DNA of 47,476 nucleotides from Spirochaetota bacterium (GTDB lineage Bacteria > Spirochaetota > UBA4802 > JAFGJZ01), in the NCBI GenBank assembly GCA_016934935.1, contig JAFGRW010000044.1, positions 1-47,476 of the forward strand, in the 5' to 3' direction. The translations under genes and the position numbers were made by a program. Below the pieces are notes generated by a model. The model ran no database searches, was not told the DNA's origin, and saw only the letters and a program-made list of their open reading frames with translations. Below are positions 31,670 to 40,070 of the stretch, piece by piece. Each line of letters starts with the position of its first letter. The first letter of the stretch is position 1.

Positions 31670-34369
31670 TCAGGCTGTGGTTCTGTTTTTTGCTTTAAAC
31701 TTCTGTTCTGAAAGACCGACATCCTCCAGTAGGGAATCAAATATGTCTGTCGGATTGTAGTCGGCTGCTCTTTTTAATGCGGCTGCTCTGAAAGAAGCCC
31801 ACTTCTTTGGTGATGACAGGTAAGAGGCGGCGTAATCGGCCATCTTGTTCCGGTTTGAAGCCAGAAAACCGCATTTCTCATGAATTATAATATCCTTTGG
31901 CCCCTTATTTGAATATGATATAACCGGAGTTCCGCAGCTTAGAGCTTCAAGAATCACGCATCCAAAAGTATCAAAAATAGAGGGCAGAATCATAAGATCC
32001 GCGGATGAGTAAATTTTTGGAAGTTCGGTGTGGTCAACCCAGCCCAGGAAAAGGGCGTTGGGTAACATTTTTTTCAGTTTTTCCTCTTCGGGACCGGTAC
32101 CAGCCAGAACGAGTTTGACTCCCGGAATGAACTTATTTATCCGTTTATAGATTGCAGGAAGTTCTGTTGCACCCTTTTCATGGCTTATCCGCCCGGTAAA
32201 AAGCATAACAGGTGTATCCTCTGAAACACCGAAAAGCTGCTTCTTGGATTTTCTTTGGGGCTTGTACTCCTTGTCTGTCCAGTGGGCGGTTAAATGAACG
32301 TTGTTATCGGGTATGCCCATGGCTTTTGATACAAGCCATTTCTGCTGATCACTGTTAAGCACAAAGATTTTATCAAACTGCTGATAAACCGCTCTGAGTA
32401 AACGTCGAACACGGCTTTGTGCCGAGGAGCTCAGGTTTAGCACTTTTTGTCCAAAGGTAGTCCAGTCTGTGTGCACATAAAAGAAGGCTGGGATTGAATA
32501 GGCATTTTTTAAAAAGAGAGTCGCTGCTCCCATAAAGCCTTCGGTAGAGCACATAAGGCGGTCGTACTCGTTATCCTTGACTATCTGATGCAGTTGCAGT
32601 ATATCGGGTATACGCAGGGGTTGATGTTGATAGAAGGGTAAAACAAATTCGGCTTTTGGTGGTACAACTATCAGGTTTTTACCCGGCTTTACGGTGGAGC
32701 TGCAGGTTAATATGTCAATCGGCAGATTCCGGTGTCGGATCTCTTCCAAAATAGACTTTAATACAATTGCAATACCGTTGCGATCTTCGAAGGTATCGGT
32801 TAACCATAGCATTCTTTTGGGATGAGGAGTTTTCCCTGTCGCCTCAGCAAAAGCATTGAGAAGAGGCCGGGTGTTGTAAAGAACACGGGCACTGGCAAAT
32901 GTCGCAGCGGTTATAACTGTTGATGCAAGCATTGGAAACGATAATCCGTCAAGAAATCTGTCTAATTTAAATGGATCAGATTTATCTGATTTTTTTCGTA
33001 AAAAAGTAAATCTGCTGCGCAGTGAATTGTCTTTTTCAAAAAGCAGCCGCAGTTGAGAAGGAATATCGAGTTCAACAATTGTTTTGCTTATATCTTCATC
33101 CTTTATCTGGGGAAGGTCTTTCAGTTTTTTTTCAAGACGTTTAATAACAAGATCTGTAAGATGGCTGTAAATGTTTTCGATTTTTTCCTTGTACAAAAGC
33201 GGCTGCTCTGCGTGAGCCATTTTTTTTACATCGGCAAGGCTTGTTGCAAGATCAAAAACGGGGCTATAGTCTTTAGGAACAATCAGCTTTGCAAGTGATC
33301 GAGGCGGTGCACCTAAAAAGCATTTGTGAAAAGTTTTAATAAAACCGGTTGTTAATCGGTGGCGCTGCAGTTCAAGAAAACCGTTAGTCATAAACATTGC
33401 CAGCAACTTATCTTTTGTTTCACCCTTATGGAAAAGTATTCTTAAAAGTCCCGGATCTTCAAGGTTAAGCCCTATTTGGCAGAAGTAGTCAATAAAGGCA
33501 ACTGTCATCTTTTCGCTGTCATGGGTGCTTCCGAAAAGCGCAGTGCGGCCTTCGCGTATAGCTTCGAGAGCAAGCTTTGATGCGGTTTCAGTTTCAAGTC
33601 GCTTTTGCAGCCCGGGTATATGAAGAATTGTTCCGGTTTGTCCGGCAAAAAGCCCCATATGCGAATCTGAGCCTGCTGTACGTATTTTTGTGTAGGGATC
33701 TTCCTGAAAAGCGTTAACAGGCATTTTGTGCTTTTTTGCGAATTGGTCAATTATTTCCGGTGTGAGTGTGTCAAGCCACTGATTCACAAGCAGGTTTTGC
33801 CAGGTGTCCCTTTGACCGTTAACAGTTTCAAATCTTTGAAAGACAAGTGATAACTTCTCAAAAAGCCCCATGTCGGGTATACTGTTTTTTTTGTAATGAA
33901 ACAGCGGGTGTGCCCAGACTGTGGGTATGTCGCGGCTTAAAGCATATTCCTGGAATTTGTAAAGATTTGAGCGTTTGCGATTGAGCACAGTTTCTTCTTC
34001 GGGTGTAAACCCGTAAGCCAGAACATGGATTCGACTGTTAAAATCAGGTACGGTGACTGTAAATTCGGCACCTGTTAATACGTCGTAACCTGCATCTTGC
34101 AGACAGTAACAGCTGCGGGCGTTGTTGTGATTTGTTACAGTAAAGGCTGTTGATCCGTTTCGCTTCAGGATTTTAATTAATGATTTCGAAGGAAGCCATG
34201 TTTCCGGAATATTCAGTATACGTCCAATTAACTCATCAGGCTGGTCACTGTTTTTATCGTGGCAGTGCATATCAAGACGTAATATCTCGTCTTGAGGGTA
34301 CTTTTTACCTTCGAATTTGAAAATTTTATCCATTTCGGTTTTAAGCTGCTGATGAAAAGTTCCGCTCAT
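31670..34369 (-). CDS. Fusion of PHP-like metal phosphoesterase and GT4 glycosyltransferase
   Basis: 899 residues. The N-terminal third resembles a PHP domain: LRLDMHCHDKNSDQ, FTVTNHNN, TGAEFTV, HVLAYGF, WAHPLFHY and TAGSDSHMGLF supply the usual His/Asp/Glu metal ligands. A helical linker (about 280-460) precedes a GT4-type glycosyltransferase: MLWLTDTFEDRNG, MLFTGRISHEKG, LVLAGTGPEEEKL, ADLMILPSIFDTFGCVILEA and the E-x7-E donor-binding motif. It probably transfers a sugar from a nucleotide donor; the PHP part may remove a phosphate. No signal peptide; probably cytoplasmic or peripheral. GGAGG lies close before the ATG. Fusions of this type exist but their product is uncertain. Confidence 0.85.
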   Translation of the reverse strand: MSGTFHQQLKTEMDKIFKFEGKKYPQDEILRLDMHCHDKNSDQPDELIGRILNIPETWLPSKSLIKILKRNGSTAFTVTNHNNARSCYCLQDAGYDVLTGAEFTVTVPDFNSRIHVLAYGFTPEEETVLNRKRSNLYKFQEYALSRDIPTVWAHPLFHYKKNSIPDMGLFEKLSLVFQRFETVNGQRDTWQNLLVNQWLDTLTPEIIDQFAKKHKMPVNAFQEDPYTKIRTAGSDSHMGLFAGQTGTILHIPGLQKRLETETASKLALEAIREGRTALFGSTHDSEKMTVAFIDYFCQIGLNLEDPGLLRILFHKGETKDKLLAMFMTNGFLELQRHRLTTGFIKTFHKCFLGAPPRSLAKLIVPKDYSPVFDLATSLADVKKMAHAEQPLLYKEKIENIYSHLTDLVIKRLEKKLKDLPQIKDEDISKTIVELDIPSQLRLLFEKDNSLRSRFTFLRKKSDKSDPFKLDRFLDGLSFPMLASTVITAATFASARVLYNTRPLLNAFAEATGKTPHPKRMLWLTDTFEDRNGIAIVLKSILEEIRHRNLPIDILTCSSTVKPGKNLIVVPPKAEFVLPFYQHQPLRIPDILQLHQIVKDNEYDRLMCSTEGFMGAATLFLKNAYSIPAFFYVHTDWTTFGQKVLNLSSSAQSRVRRLLRAVYQQFDKIFVLNSDQQKWLVSKAMGIPDNNVHLTAHWTDKEYKPQRKSKKQLFGVSEDTPVMLFTGRISHEKGATELPAIYKRINKFIPGVKLVLAGTGPEEEKLKKMLPNALFLGWVDHTELPKIYSSADLMILPSIFDTFGCVILEALSCGTPVISYSNKGPKDIIIHEKCGFLASNRNKMADYAASYLSSPKKWASFRAAALKRAADYNPTDIFDSLLEDVGLSEQKFKAKNRTTA

Positions 34370-34514
34370 CTATCCTCCGACGTCTATATTTATGTTATAG
34401 GACGCTTTAATCAAACACATGTTACCAAATACCGCGTGGTGATGATACAGGTTAATAAATAATAAATACTGGTAAAGATAATATAAGAAAAATGTAAAGA
34501 GAAAGTCAAAAATA

Positions 34515-34769
34515 GTGCGTTTTCACTTTATGTACGTTCATAAAACAGCTCTTTTGGATTTTCTTCCCGGCTTTGCCTATAATAACTGGGCAGATCCATT
34601 CCCTAATACTTTTCCTGAGGTTTTTTTAAAAAGCAAATGGGGCTCAATGGAAGCTACCTTTGATAAAGAGTTGCAAGAAATTTGTATTCAAAGAAGACTG
34701 CAACCCATGATTTTTAGAAAAGCACAAAAAATCATGGATGAAAAAATAAGGGTGCATTCATTGCGGTAA
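34515..34769 (+). CDS. Possible small protein or gene remnant
   Basis: An open frame of 84 codons from GTG 34515 (or 79 from ATG 34530). The product has YNNWADPFPN and a Lys/Arg-rich helical C-terminus (ICIQRRLQP, KAQKIMDEKIR), but no family was recognised and the ribosome site is poor. It may be the remnant of a gene. The surrounding gap 34370-34857 otherwise holds AT-rich sequence and a small GGCATC/GATGCC hairpin near 34799-34814. Confidence 0.3.
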   Translation: MRFHFMYVHKTALLDFLPGFAYNNWADPFPNTFPEVFLKSKWGSMEATFDKELQEICIQRRLQPMIFRKAQKIMDEKIRVHSLR

Positions 34770-34857
34770 AAGGTTCGATCTGTATATTTACCGGGCAAGG
34801 GCATCAACGATGCCGGGATGCTTATCACCAGGTGTTTTGTCTGAAAAAAGGAGCAAA

Positions 34858-36015
34858 ATGAGAATAATCAATAGTACCGGACATGAGCTTAAGTATGATA
34901 ATATTGTCAGGGCGCAAAACTGCACGCTTTTTGACGACTCAGGCAATAGTTATCTTGATCTGGAGTCGGGTATATGGTGTACTCCCCTTGGTCATTGTCA
35001 TCCGCGAATTACGCGGGTAATTTCGGAACAGTCGGCGAAAATGATTCATTCCGGCTACTGTTATCTTAATCCGGTTATGGATGAGGCAGCGGGCCGAATT
35101 TTAGATATCACGGGAATCGGCGACGGCAAGTGTGTTTTTCTCTGTTCGGGAAGCGAAGCTGTCGAGTATTCCGTGAAACTTTGCAGAAGCATCTTTGATA
35201 AGCCATATTTCCTGACAATGAAAAACTGTTATCTGTCGGCATACGGGCTTAGCGGAGAACGACCTGATAATGAGTGGATCGAGTTTGATTGGCAAAACGA
35301 TGATTCTATCGCTAGAATTGATTTTTCAAAAGTCGCGGCTTTTATATTTGAGCCGGGGAGCTCTCTTGGGCTTGTTAATTTTCCTCCAAAAGATCTGGTT
35401 CAGCAGATAGTAAACAGAGTCAGGGATAACGGCGGTATCGTAATCGCAAATGAAGTTACAACCGGAATGGGGCGTACAGGAAAATGGTTCGGCTATCAGC
35501 ATTATGATATTGTACCTGATATTGCAGCCATAGGCAAGGGACTTGGCAATGGCTATCCGGTAAGCTGTGCAGCCGTTTCTGATAGGGTTTTGTCCCGGTT
35601 TGATCCATATAAGTTTCACTATGCGCAGTCACATCAAAATGACCCGTTAGGGGCAACTGTAGCAAATGAAGTAATCAGAATAATCGAAGAAGACAATTTA
35701 CTTGACCGATGTGTGCGAACGGGGATTTTGATAAGCAAAAGACTCCTGGATATCAAAGAGCGATATGGTGTGATAAAGGAGATTCGCGGCAGGGGGCTTA
35801 TGCTTGCAATCGAATTTATGAGTTGTGACAGTTTTTCTGTTGCTGAAGTGGTAAACGAAAAGCTTCTTGAAAAAAAAATAATTTTAGTAAAACGTCCCGG
35901 ACATGAGGTCTTCAGGCTCGATCCTGCGCTCACTATTGAATTATCAGATATCAATTATTTTCTCGATAATTTGGAAAGTATAATCAAAGATATTTCAACC
36001 AGTGTTAACCTTTAA
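34858..36015 (+). CDS. Class III PLP-dependent aminotransferase
   Basis: 385 residues of fold-type I, class III. Visible: YLDLESGIWCTPLGHCHPRI, CSGSEAVEYSVKLCR, the ANEVTTGMGRTGKWFG cofactor region (the usual acidic D replaced by N in EP/ANE), and the PLP lysine K227 in IGKGLGNGYP. These enzymes transfer amino groups from ornithine, GABA, diaminobutyrate or similar omega-amines. The substrate is not determinable by eye. GGAG 4 bases before ATG 34858 supports this start over ATG 34810. Confidence 0.9.
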   Translation: MRIINSTGHELKYDNIVRAQNCTLFDDSGNSYLDLESGIWCTPLGHCHPRITRVISEQSAKMIHSGYCYLNPVMDEAAGRILDITGIGDGKCVFLCSGSEAVEYSVKLCRSIFDKPYFLTMKNCYLSAYGLSGERPDNEWIEFDWQNDDSIARIDFSKVAAFIFEPGSSLGLVNFPPKDLVQQIVNRVRDNGGIVIANEVTTGMGRTGKWFGYQHYDIVPDIAAIGKGLGNGYPVSCAAVSDRVLSRFDPYKFHYAQSHQNDPLGATVANEVIRIIEEDNLLDRCVRTGILISKRLLDIKERYGVIKEIRGRGLMLAIEFMSCDSFSVAEVVNEKLLEKKIILVKRPGHEVFRLDPALTIELSDINYFLDNLESIIKDISTSVNL

Positions 36016-36107
36016 ACTTGGTTTGTCAGAACTGAGTTTAATGATTTATGCAGGTGCAAACTGTTAGTTGCTTTCGATCATATCTTGTCTGGTTTTGGAG
36101 TTTAACA

Positions 36108-36404
36108 ATGAAAAAAACGTTAAGGGTTGGCAAAAGTCAGATACACGGAAAAGGGCTTTTCGCAACAAAGAAGATAAGCAAAGGTACCGTAATAGGGTAT
36201 TGCGATGCTGTCCCCAGTCGTAAACAGACAGACTATACCCTGCATGTTGAAGATGGCACGGTCGATGTTACCTGTTGTCTTAAGTACATAAACCATAATA
36301 ATCGACCTAATGTTGTATATTATGATGACCTGTCAGTTGTAGCATTGCGCGATATCAAGCCAGGCGAAGAACTTACACATCATTATGGTGACGATTGGAA
36401 ATAA
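36108..36404 (+). CDS. Minimal SET-domain protein
   Basis: 98 residues, a nearly bare SET domain. SET enzymes methylate protein lysines with S-adenosylmethionine. Seen: IHGKGLFATKKISKGTVIG, YINHNNRPNVVYYD (the NHxxxPN SAM-binding motif) and ALRDIKPGEELTHHYGDDW. The catalytic Tyr of the GEELTxxYG motif is present. No post-SET zinc cysteines. GGAG 7 bases before ATG 36108 fixes the start; an earlier in-frame ATG adds 20 residues without family match. It lies between the aminotransferase and Spy-like genes and may be cotranscribed with the first. The target protein is unknown. Confidence 0.88.
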   Translation: MKKTLRVGKSQIHGKGLFATKKISKGTVIGYCDAVPSRKQTDYTLHVEDGTVDVTCCLKYINHNNRPNVVYYDDLSVVALRDIKPGEELTHHYGDDWK

Positions 36405-36476
36405 AAGGAACCAATAACAGTATTTAAGGGTCAAACCGGCAATTGACTAAAATCATTATTGTTTTAAGGAGAGATT

Positions 36477-36830
36477 ATGAAGATTGTAAAAATTGCCGTT
36501 TTGTTTCTTTTTGTTGCCGTCTCGTCTTCAATTGTATTGGCTCAGGATAGAACTTCAAAATCGGGGCCAGGCAGGCGTGGTTCAGCTAGCCGAATAGAGT
36601 GCATGCGTGAAGAACTTGATCTGACTGATGCGCAGGCCGGGCAAATAGAGGCTATAAAAAAACGTTTTTTTGAAGAACGTGAGAAATTCAGGGGAGATCG
36701 TGAAAAGATGCGTGAGCTTGCTGACGCGCATAGATTGGAGATATATGCTCTCTTAAGTGAAGAACAACGGGAGAAATTTGACAGTATGGGTCGGTGTGGT
36801 TGCCGTTATCGTAAAAAAGATGGTCGTTAA
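36477..36830 (+). CDS. Spy/CpxP-like periplasmic protein
   Basis: 117 residues. A signal peptide (IAVLFLFVAVSSSIVLA) precedes a highly charged helical protein with the LTxxQ-type motif LDLTDAQAGQIEAIKKRF and YALLSEEQREKFDSM, as in the Spy/CpxP/ZraP family of periplasmic chaperones and envelope-stress sensors. A terminal GRCGCRYRKKDGR has two cysteines of unknown purpose. GGAG precedes the ATG. Metal or misfolded-protein stress is the expected inducer in relatives. A strong terminator follows. Confidence 0.85.
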   Translation: MKIVKIAVLFLFVAVSSSIVLAQDRTSKSGPGRRGSASRIECMREELDLTDAQAGQIEAIKKRFFEEREKFRGDREKMRELADAHRLEIYALLSEEQREKFDSMGRCGCRYRKKDGR

Positions 36831-36893
36831 CGAACACTTACCTTTTTATTCATAATTAACAAATTGTTGTTGAATTTATTGACAACAGAGCTG

Positions 36894-36929
36894 ATTTTAA
36901 AAATCCGGCAAGTGCCGGATTTTTAAAAT
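36894..36929. terminator. Bidirectional Rho-independent terminator after the Spy-like gene
   Basis: A 17-bp arm pair, ATTTTAAAAATCCGGCA (36894-36910) and TGCCGGATTTTTAAAAT (36913-36929), with T-rich ends on both strands. The formal loop is AG, so in practice the tip opens slightly. It ends the spy-like transcript and abuts the start of the HELTH protein gene. Confidence 0.85.
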
Positions 36930-36940
36930 GGGGTAAGAGT

Positions 36941-38071
36941 ATTAAAACCAGGATCAAATTTTTCTTTTTGTTGGCGGCTATGCTTGCGTTTTTACCATCC
37001 GCAATGGTGATAAACAGTGATGTGGGAAGTGCTGTTCCACGGCATGCTTCCGGATTTGACGAGCTTTATAAAAACCGTGATTATAAGGAACTGCTCTCTA
37101 CACAAAACGGTATTTTTTATTCGTATATTGTGCTGTTATTTAACGACAATCCTCATTTTATCAATATAATTATGGATCTTCAAATAGATTCTGATTCAAA
37201 CGTATCATACGAAAAACTTTATAAACTTTATCTTTCCCGCGGCAAGGATTTACCTTTTTACAAACTGGCAGTTCAACTTTACAAATACTATAAAAACCCT
37301 GCCACTTTTGACGAGGCTGCACAGCGGGAAGTTGAGAAAGAGCTTGAGTCATTCGATATAGTTTTGCGATTTGTTTCTAAACCTGATTCGATGATGCTGG
37401 ATTACTGTATTTATGGACGAAAAAAACCGATTGAGGAGAGTCATCCTTTTCTTGAGAAAACCAGGCGAATATATAACATAATTCCTCTAATTTTCTATGA
37501 TGAATTTTTCAGCAGTAACTCCACCTTCTATTCCGATCTTATATATATAGATGATAACGAAGTCACTAACGATTACAATATTGCTGTTCTTGTGCGTGAG
37601 CATGCTTCTACAAAAGGTCTCTATTATATAGGTTCCGAGGTTACCAACGATATAAAATTTTGTCTGATTAAGGCATCCGACGAAACAGCTGATTTGCAGG
37701 ATCGCATTAAGCGAGTCTTTGTCGTACACGAGCTTACTCACAAAATAATTAACAATGATTACAACTATTATAATTCAATAATCGAGGAAGAGCTCGCCAT
37801 CGCCAGTACTGTATATGCCGATCCTTATCTGGGGCTTACGGCAGTTTATAGTTACCTTAACTATTATCGCTACAGTCCTCACCGTATTGCAGCGCTGAAA
37901 TTTATCAAATACTGTTCTCATTCGTTAAATCGCCCTTCTATGGCTTATAACCCCTCCGAGCTTAAAGCTGTTTCTCCTGACGCTCTCCGTTTGCTTTCCA
38001 AAAATTATTTCGAAGATCGTATGAAGCTTGTTAGAAAAAGAGCCGAGGTGCAAAAAGCTTTGCGGCCCTGA
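36941..38071 (+). CDS. Exported putative zinc metallopeptidase (HELTH), possible AUU start
   Basis: 376 residues if read from ATT 36941. The motif VHELTH gives H263, E264 and H267, and EEELA 17 residues further on supplies Glu284 as a possible third zinc ligand (gluzincin pattern). Only these motifs point to a peptidase, so the enzyme class is inference. An N-terminal run from KTRIKFFF through LLAAMLAFLPSAM looks like a signal peptide, but its basic n-region exists only if translation starts upstream of TTG 36968 (the first common start). ATT 36941 lies right there with GGGGT 6 bases upstream. Downstream starts (TTG 36968 or ATG 36980) have no ribosome site. Many Tyr/Asp residues. No recognised family. 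Confidence 0.65.
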   Translation: MKTRIKFFFLLAAMLAFLPSAMVINSDVGSAVPRHASGFDELYKNRDYKELLSTQNGIFYSYIVLLFNDNPHFINIIMDLQIDSDSNVSYEKLYKLYLSRGKDLPFYKLAVQLYKYYKNPATFDEAAQREVEKELESFDIVLRFVSKPDSMMLDYCIYGRKKPIEESHPFLEKTRRIYNIIPLIFYDEFFSSNSTFYSDLIYIDDNEVTNDYNIAVLVREHASTKGLYYIGSEVTNDIKFCLIKASDETADLQDRIKRVFVVHELTHKIINNDYNYYNSIIEEELAIASTVYADPYLGLTAVYSYLNYYRYSPHRIAALKFIKYCSHSLNRPSMAYNPSELKAVSPDALRLLSKNYFEDRMKLVRKRAEVQKALRP

Positions 38072-38132
38072 TGTTTTAAGGTTCGGGTTTTCTTATGTAT
38101 AATGAATAAATCGAACCAAAAACGCGAAGAAA

Positions 38133-38315
38133 CTGACAAAGATCCTTGATTTAATCCGGCTGCTTGAAAAGCAGCTCGACGGCCGCTACAAAATAGTACC
38201 TGGAGAAAAATATCGGAAAGTCGATAGTACTAAACTCGACCAGGATCACCCTATGCTCAGACGATTTAAAAAAAACAAAGTGATTGACAGGAAGATGCTC
38301 TCTTTATTATATTGA
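38133..38315 (+). CDS. Small basic open frame before the TrmB-like gene, uncertain
   Basis: A 60-codon frame that begins TKILDLIRLLEKQLD and ends KVIDRKMLSLLY. It has plausible protein character (amphipathic helix, basic tail) but no ATG, GTG or TTG. The only near-start is CTG 38133. An ATG at 38102 reads into the same region in another frame and stops after 15 codons, so a frameshifted relic is possible. Its stop TGA (38313-38315) lies inside the palindrome. No family recognised. Confidence 0.3.
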   Translation: MTKILDLIRLLEKQLDGRYKIVPGEKYRKVDSTKLDQDHPMLRRFKKNKVIDRKMLSLLY

Positions 38316-38340
38316 CTACTATGGTAGTCAATATAATAAA
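38303..38340. promoter_or_regulatory. Perfect 17-bp inverted repeat around the TrmB-like start codon
   Basis: TTTATTATATTGACTAC (38303-38319) is repeated exactly in reverse complement at 38324-38340, with a 4-base loop TATG. The ATG of the regulator (38321-38323) lies in that loop. The arms contain TATTAT and TATAAT-like sequence. It may be an operator for autoregulation, or an RNA hairpin that hides the start codon. Confidence 0.7.
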
Positions 38341-39130
38341 CAAATTACAGGATCTGGGGTTTTCAGCTAATGAGTCGCGAGTTTACGCCGCGTTACTTGA
38401 AGAAAATCCGGTAACTGCCTATGAGTTGGGTAAGCGTTCAGGCGTGCCCTCGTCCAAGATTTATGAGGTTCTCTGTCGCCTGCTGGAAAAAGAGATGGTC
38501 TTCGAACTTGTTGAGGCAAACCGGAAAAGGTATATTCCTGAAAATCCAGACAGATTCATTACGAAATATTCTGGCCGGGTCAAACAGGATCTGGATGAGC
38601 TTAAGTCGGGTTTTGATCAGCTTGAATTGAAACCTAATGTCTGTTACATAATAAGTTGTAATTCCCGTGATGAGCTTATGCAGCGAGCCGAATCCTTGAT
38701 CACATCGGCCGGCAGCACCCTTCTAATTTCAGGCTGGGCACAGGAGCTTAACCAGTTTCAGAACCATTTTGTTGAACTGGTGGAAAGAGGTGTAAGAACC
38801 GCAATAGTGCACTACGGAAAATCCGTTTTATCAGGAGTTCAATGTTTTGAGCATCCGGTTGAGGACATACTGTATCGTGAGAAGGGCGGGCGGGGGTTCG
38901 TGATTGTTGCCGATTCGAAAGAAGCGATAAGTGCAACGGTCTTTGAAGATGGTACAGTCGAAGCTGCCTGGAGCAGTAACAGTGGTTTTGTCTCTATGGC
39001 GGATGATTATATACGGCATGACATCTACATACTGAAAGTTGTAAGGCATTTCGGTGAAGCAATGAATGATATGTTTGGTGACAACTACCGTTTATTAAGG
39101 AATATTTTCGCAGACGAGGTGATAAAATGA
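38321..39130 (+). CDS. TrmB-family transcriptional regulator
   Basis: 269 residues. The N-terminal winged helix has the TrmB pattern LGFSANESRVYAALLEE, TAYELGKRSGVPSSKIYEVL and LLEKEMVFE. The rest (about 105-265) is a C-terminal effector domain with STLLISGWAQELNQF, resembling the TrmB phospholipase-D-like region; TrmB proteins usually sense sugars. The start is ambiguous: ATG 38321 lies inside the 4-base loop of a perfect inverted repeat with no ribosome site, and TTG 38312 is also in frame, so a leaderless message is possible. The stop overlaps the start of the ilvE-like gene by ATGA. A regulator joined to an aminotransferase suggests it controls that gene. Confidence 0.88.
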   Translation: MVVNIINKLQDLGFSANESRVYAALLEENPVTAYELGKRSGVPSSKIYEVLCRLLEKEMVFELVEANRKRYIPENPDRFITKYSGRVKQDLDELKSGFDQLELKPNVCYIISCNSRDELMQRAESLITSAGSTLLISGWAQELNQFQNHFVELVERGVRTAIVHYGKSVLSGVQCFEHPVEDILYREKGGRGFVIVADSKEAISATVFEDGTVEAAWSSNSGFVSMADDYIRHDIYILKVVRHFGEAMNDMFGDNYRLLRNIFADEVIK

Positions 39131-39996
39131 AGATTTATATCGATGGAAATTTCTATGACAGACAGGACGCAAGAATTTCGGTTTTTGACCATGGCCTGCT
39201 TTACGGGGACGGAGTATTTGAAGGATTAAGAATCTACAACGGCAGGGTGTTTCTTCTGGAAGAGCACATGGATCGTCTGTTTAGGTCGGCCAAGGCTATT
39301 ATGCTTGATACAGGCCTGAGTAAAAATCAGATGAGCGATGCAGTTAAAGAGACTGTCAGGGTTAATGGCCGGGATAAGCCGGGAAAGAGCGGGTATATAC
39401 GTCTTGTTGTTACGCGTGGGGAAGGGCAGCTTGGAATAGATCCCGGCTCTTGCGAAAAAGCATCTGTAATTATTATTACCGAGGATCTAAAGCTTTATCC
39501 GCAAAAATACTATGATGAGGGAGTCAAACTTGTTACCTCATCTGTGCGGCGCAACAGAATGGATTCACTTGATCCGCGAATTAAATCGTTAAATTATCTG
39601 AATAATATTATGGCAAAGCTTGAGGCAAAAAACAGCGGTGCAGTTGAAGCCGTTGTGCTTAACGATAGAGGCTATGTCGCAGAGTGTACAGCGGATAATA
39701 TTTTTATAATTAAAGACGGTGTGGTTATGACTCCCCTTGGAACAGACGGCGCGTTAAAAGGCATTACAAGAGGGTTTGTCTGCTCCGAAGTCTGTTCCGG
39801 GCTGGAGCTGGGAGTTGAAGAACGTTCAATGGCTCTGTACGATCTGTATAACGCTGATGAATGCTTTTTAACCGGAAGCGGAGCTGAGGTTGTTCCGGCA
39901 GTTTCTATTGACGGTCGTCTTATTGGTGACGGTAAACCGGGTAAAATTACAATTCAAATAGCAAAGGAGTTTAACCGGATGGTAAACAGCTTTTAG
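39127..39996 (+). CDS. ilvE: Branched-chain-type aminotransferase, class IV
   Basis: 289 residues, fold-type IV PLP enzyme. Signatures: FDHGLLYGDGVFEGLRIYNG, RIKSLNYLNN with PLP lysine K153 and GYVAECTADNIFIIKDG. The overall fit is best to branched-chain amino acid aminotransferase, which interconverts Leu, Ile and Val with their keto acids; D-amino-acid or aminodeoxychorismate relatives share much of the pattern. The ATG overlaps the TrmB-like stop (ATGA), so the two are co-translated. Followed by a gap with the repeat cluster and a hairpin. Confidence 0.85.
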   Translation: MKIYIDGNFYDRQDARISVFDHGLLYGDGVFEGLRIYNGRVFLLEEHMDRLFRSAKAIMLDTGLSKNQMSDAVKETVRVNGRDKPGKSGYIRLVVTRGEGQLGIDPGSCEKASVIIITEDLKLYPQKYYDEGVKLVTSSVRRNRMDSLDPRIKSLNYLNNIMAKLEAKNSGAVEAVVLNDRGYVAECTADNIFIIKDGVVMTPLGTDGALKGITRGFVCSEVCSGLELGVEERSMALYDLYNADECFLTGSGAEVVPAVSIDGRLIGDGKPGKITIQIAKEFNRMVNSF

Positions 39997-40035
39997 GAAT
40001 TCGCGATATATAACACTTCTGTACTCTTTAATATG

Positions 40036-40070
40036 CTTTAAACGGCATAGCCGTTCCGGAAATGGTAATA
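40036..40070 (-). repeat. Dispersed palindromic repeat, reversed partial copy
   Basis: Reverse complement of ATTACCATTTC...AACGGCTATGCCGTTTAAAG of copy A (15963-15996), with a three-base difference between the two parts. Its hairpin AACGGC-ATA-GCCGTT is at 40041-40055. It abuts copy B head to head, so ATGGTAAT (40062-40069) and ATTACCAT (40085-40092) form a further inverted repeat. Confidence 0.65.

Noticed and set aside
34799..34814. Small GGCATC/GATGCC hairpin before the aminotransferase
   Set aside because: Only 6 bp with a 3-base loop and no T run. Too weak to call a terminator or riboswitch.
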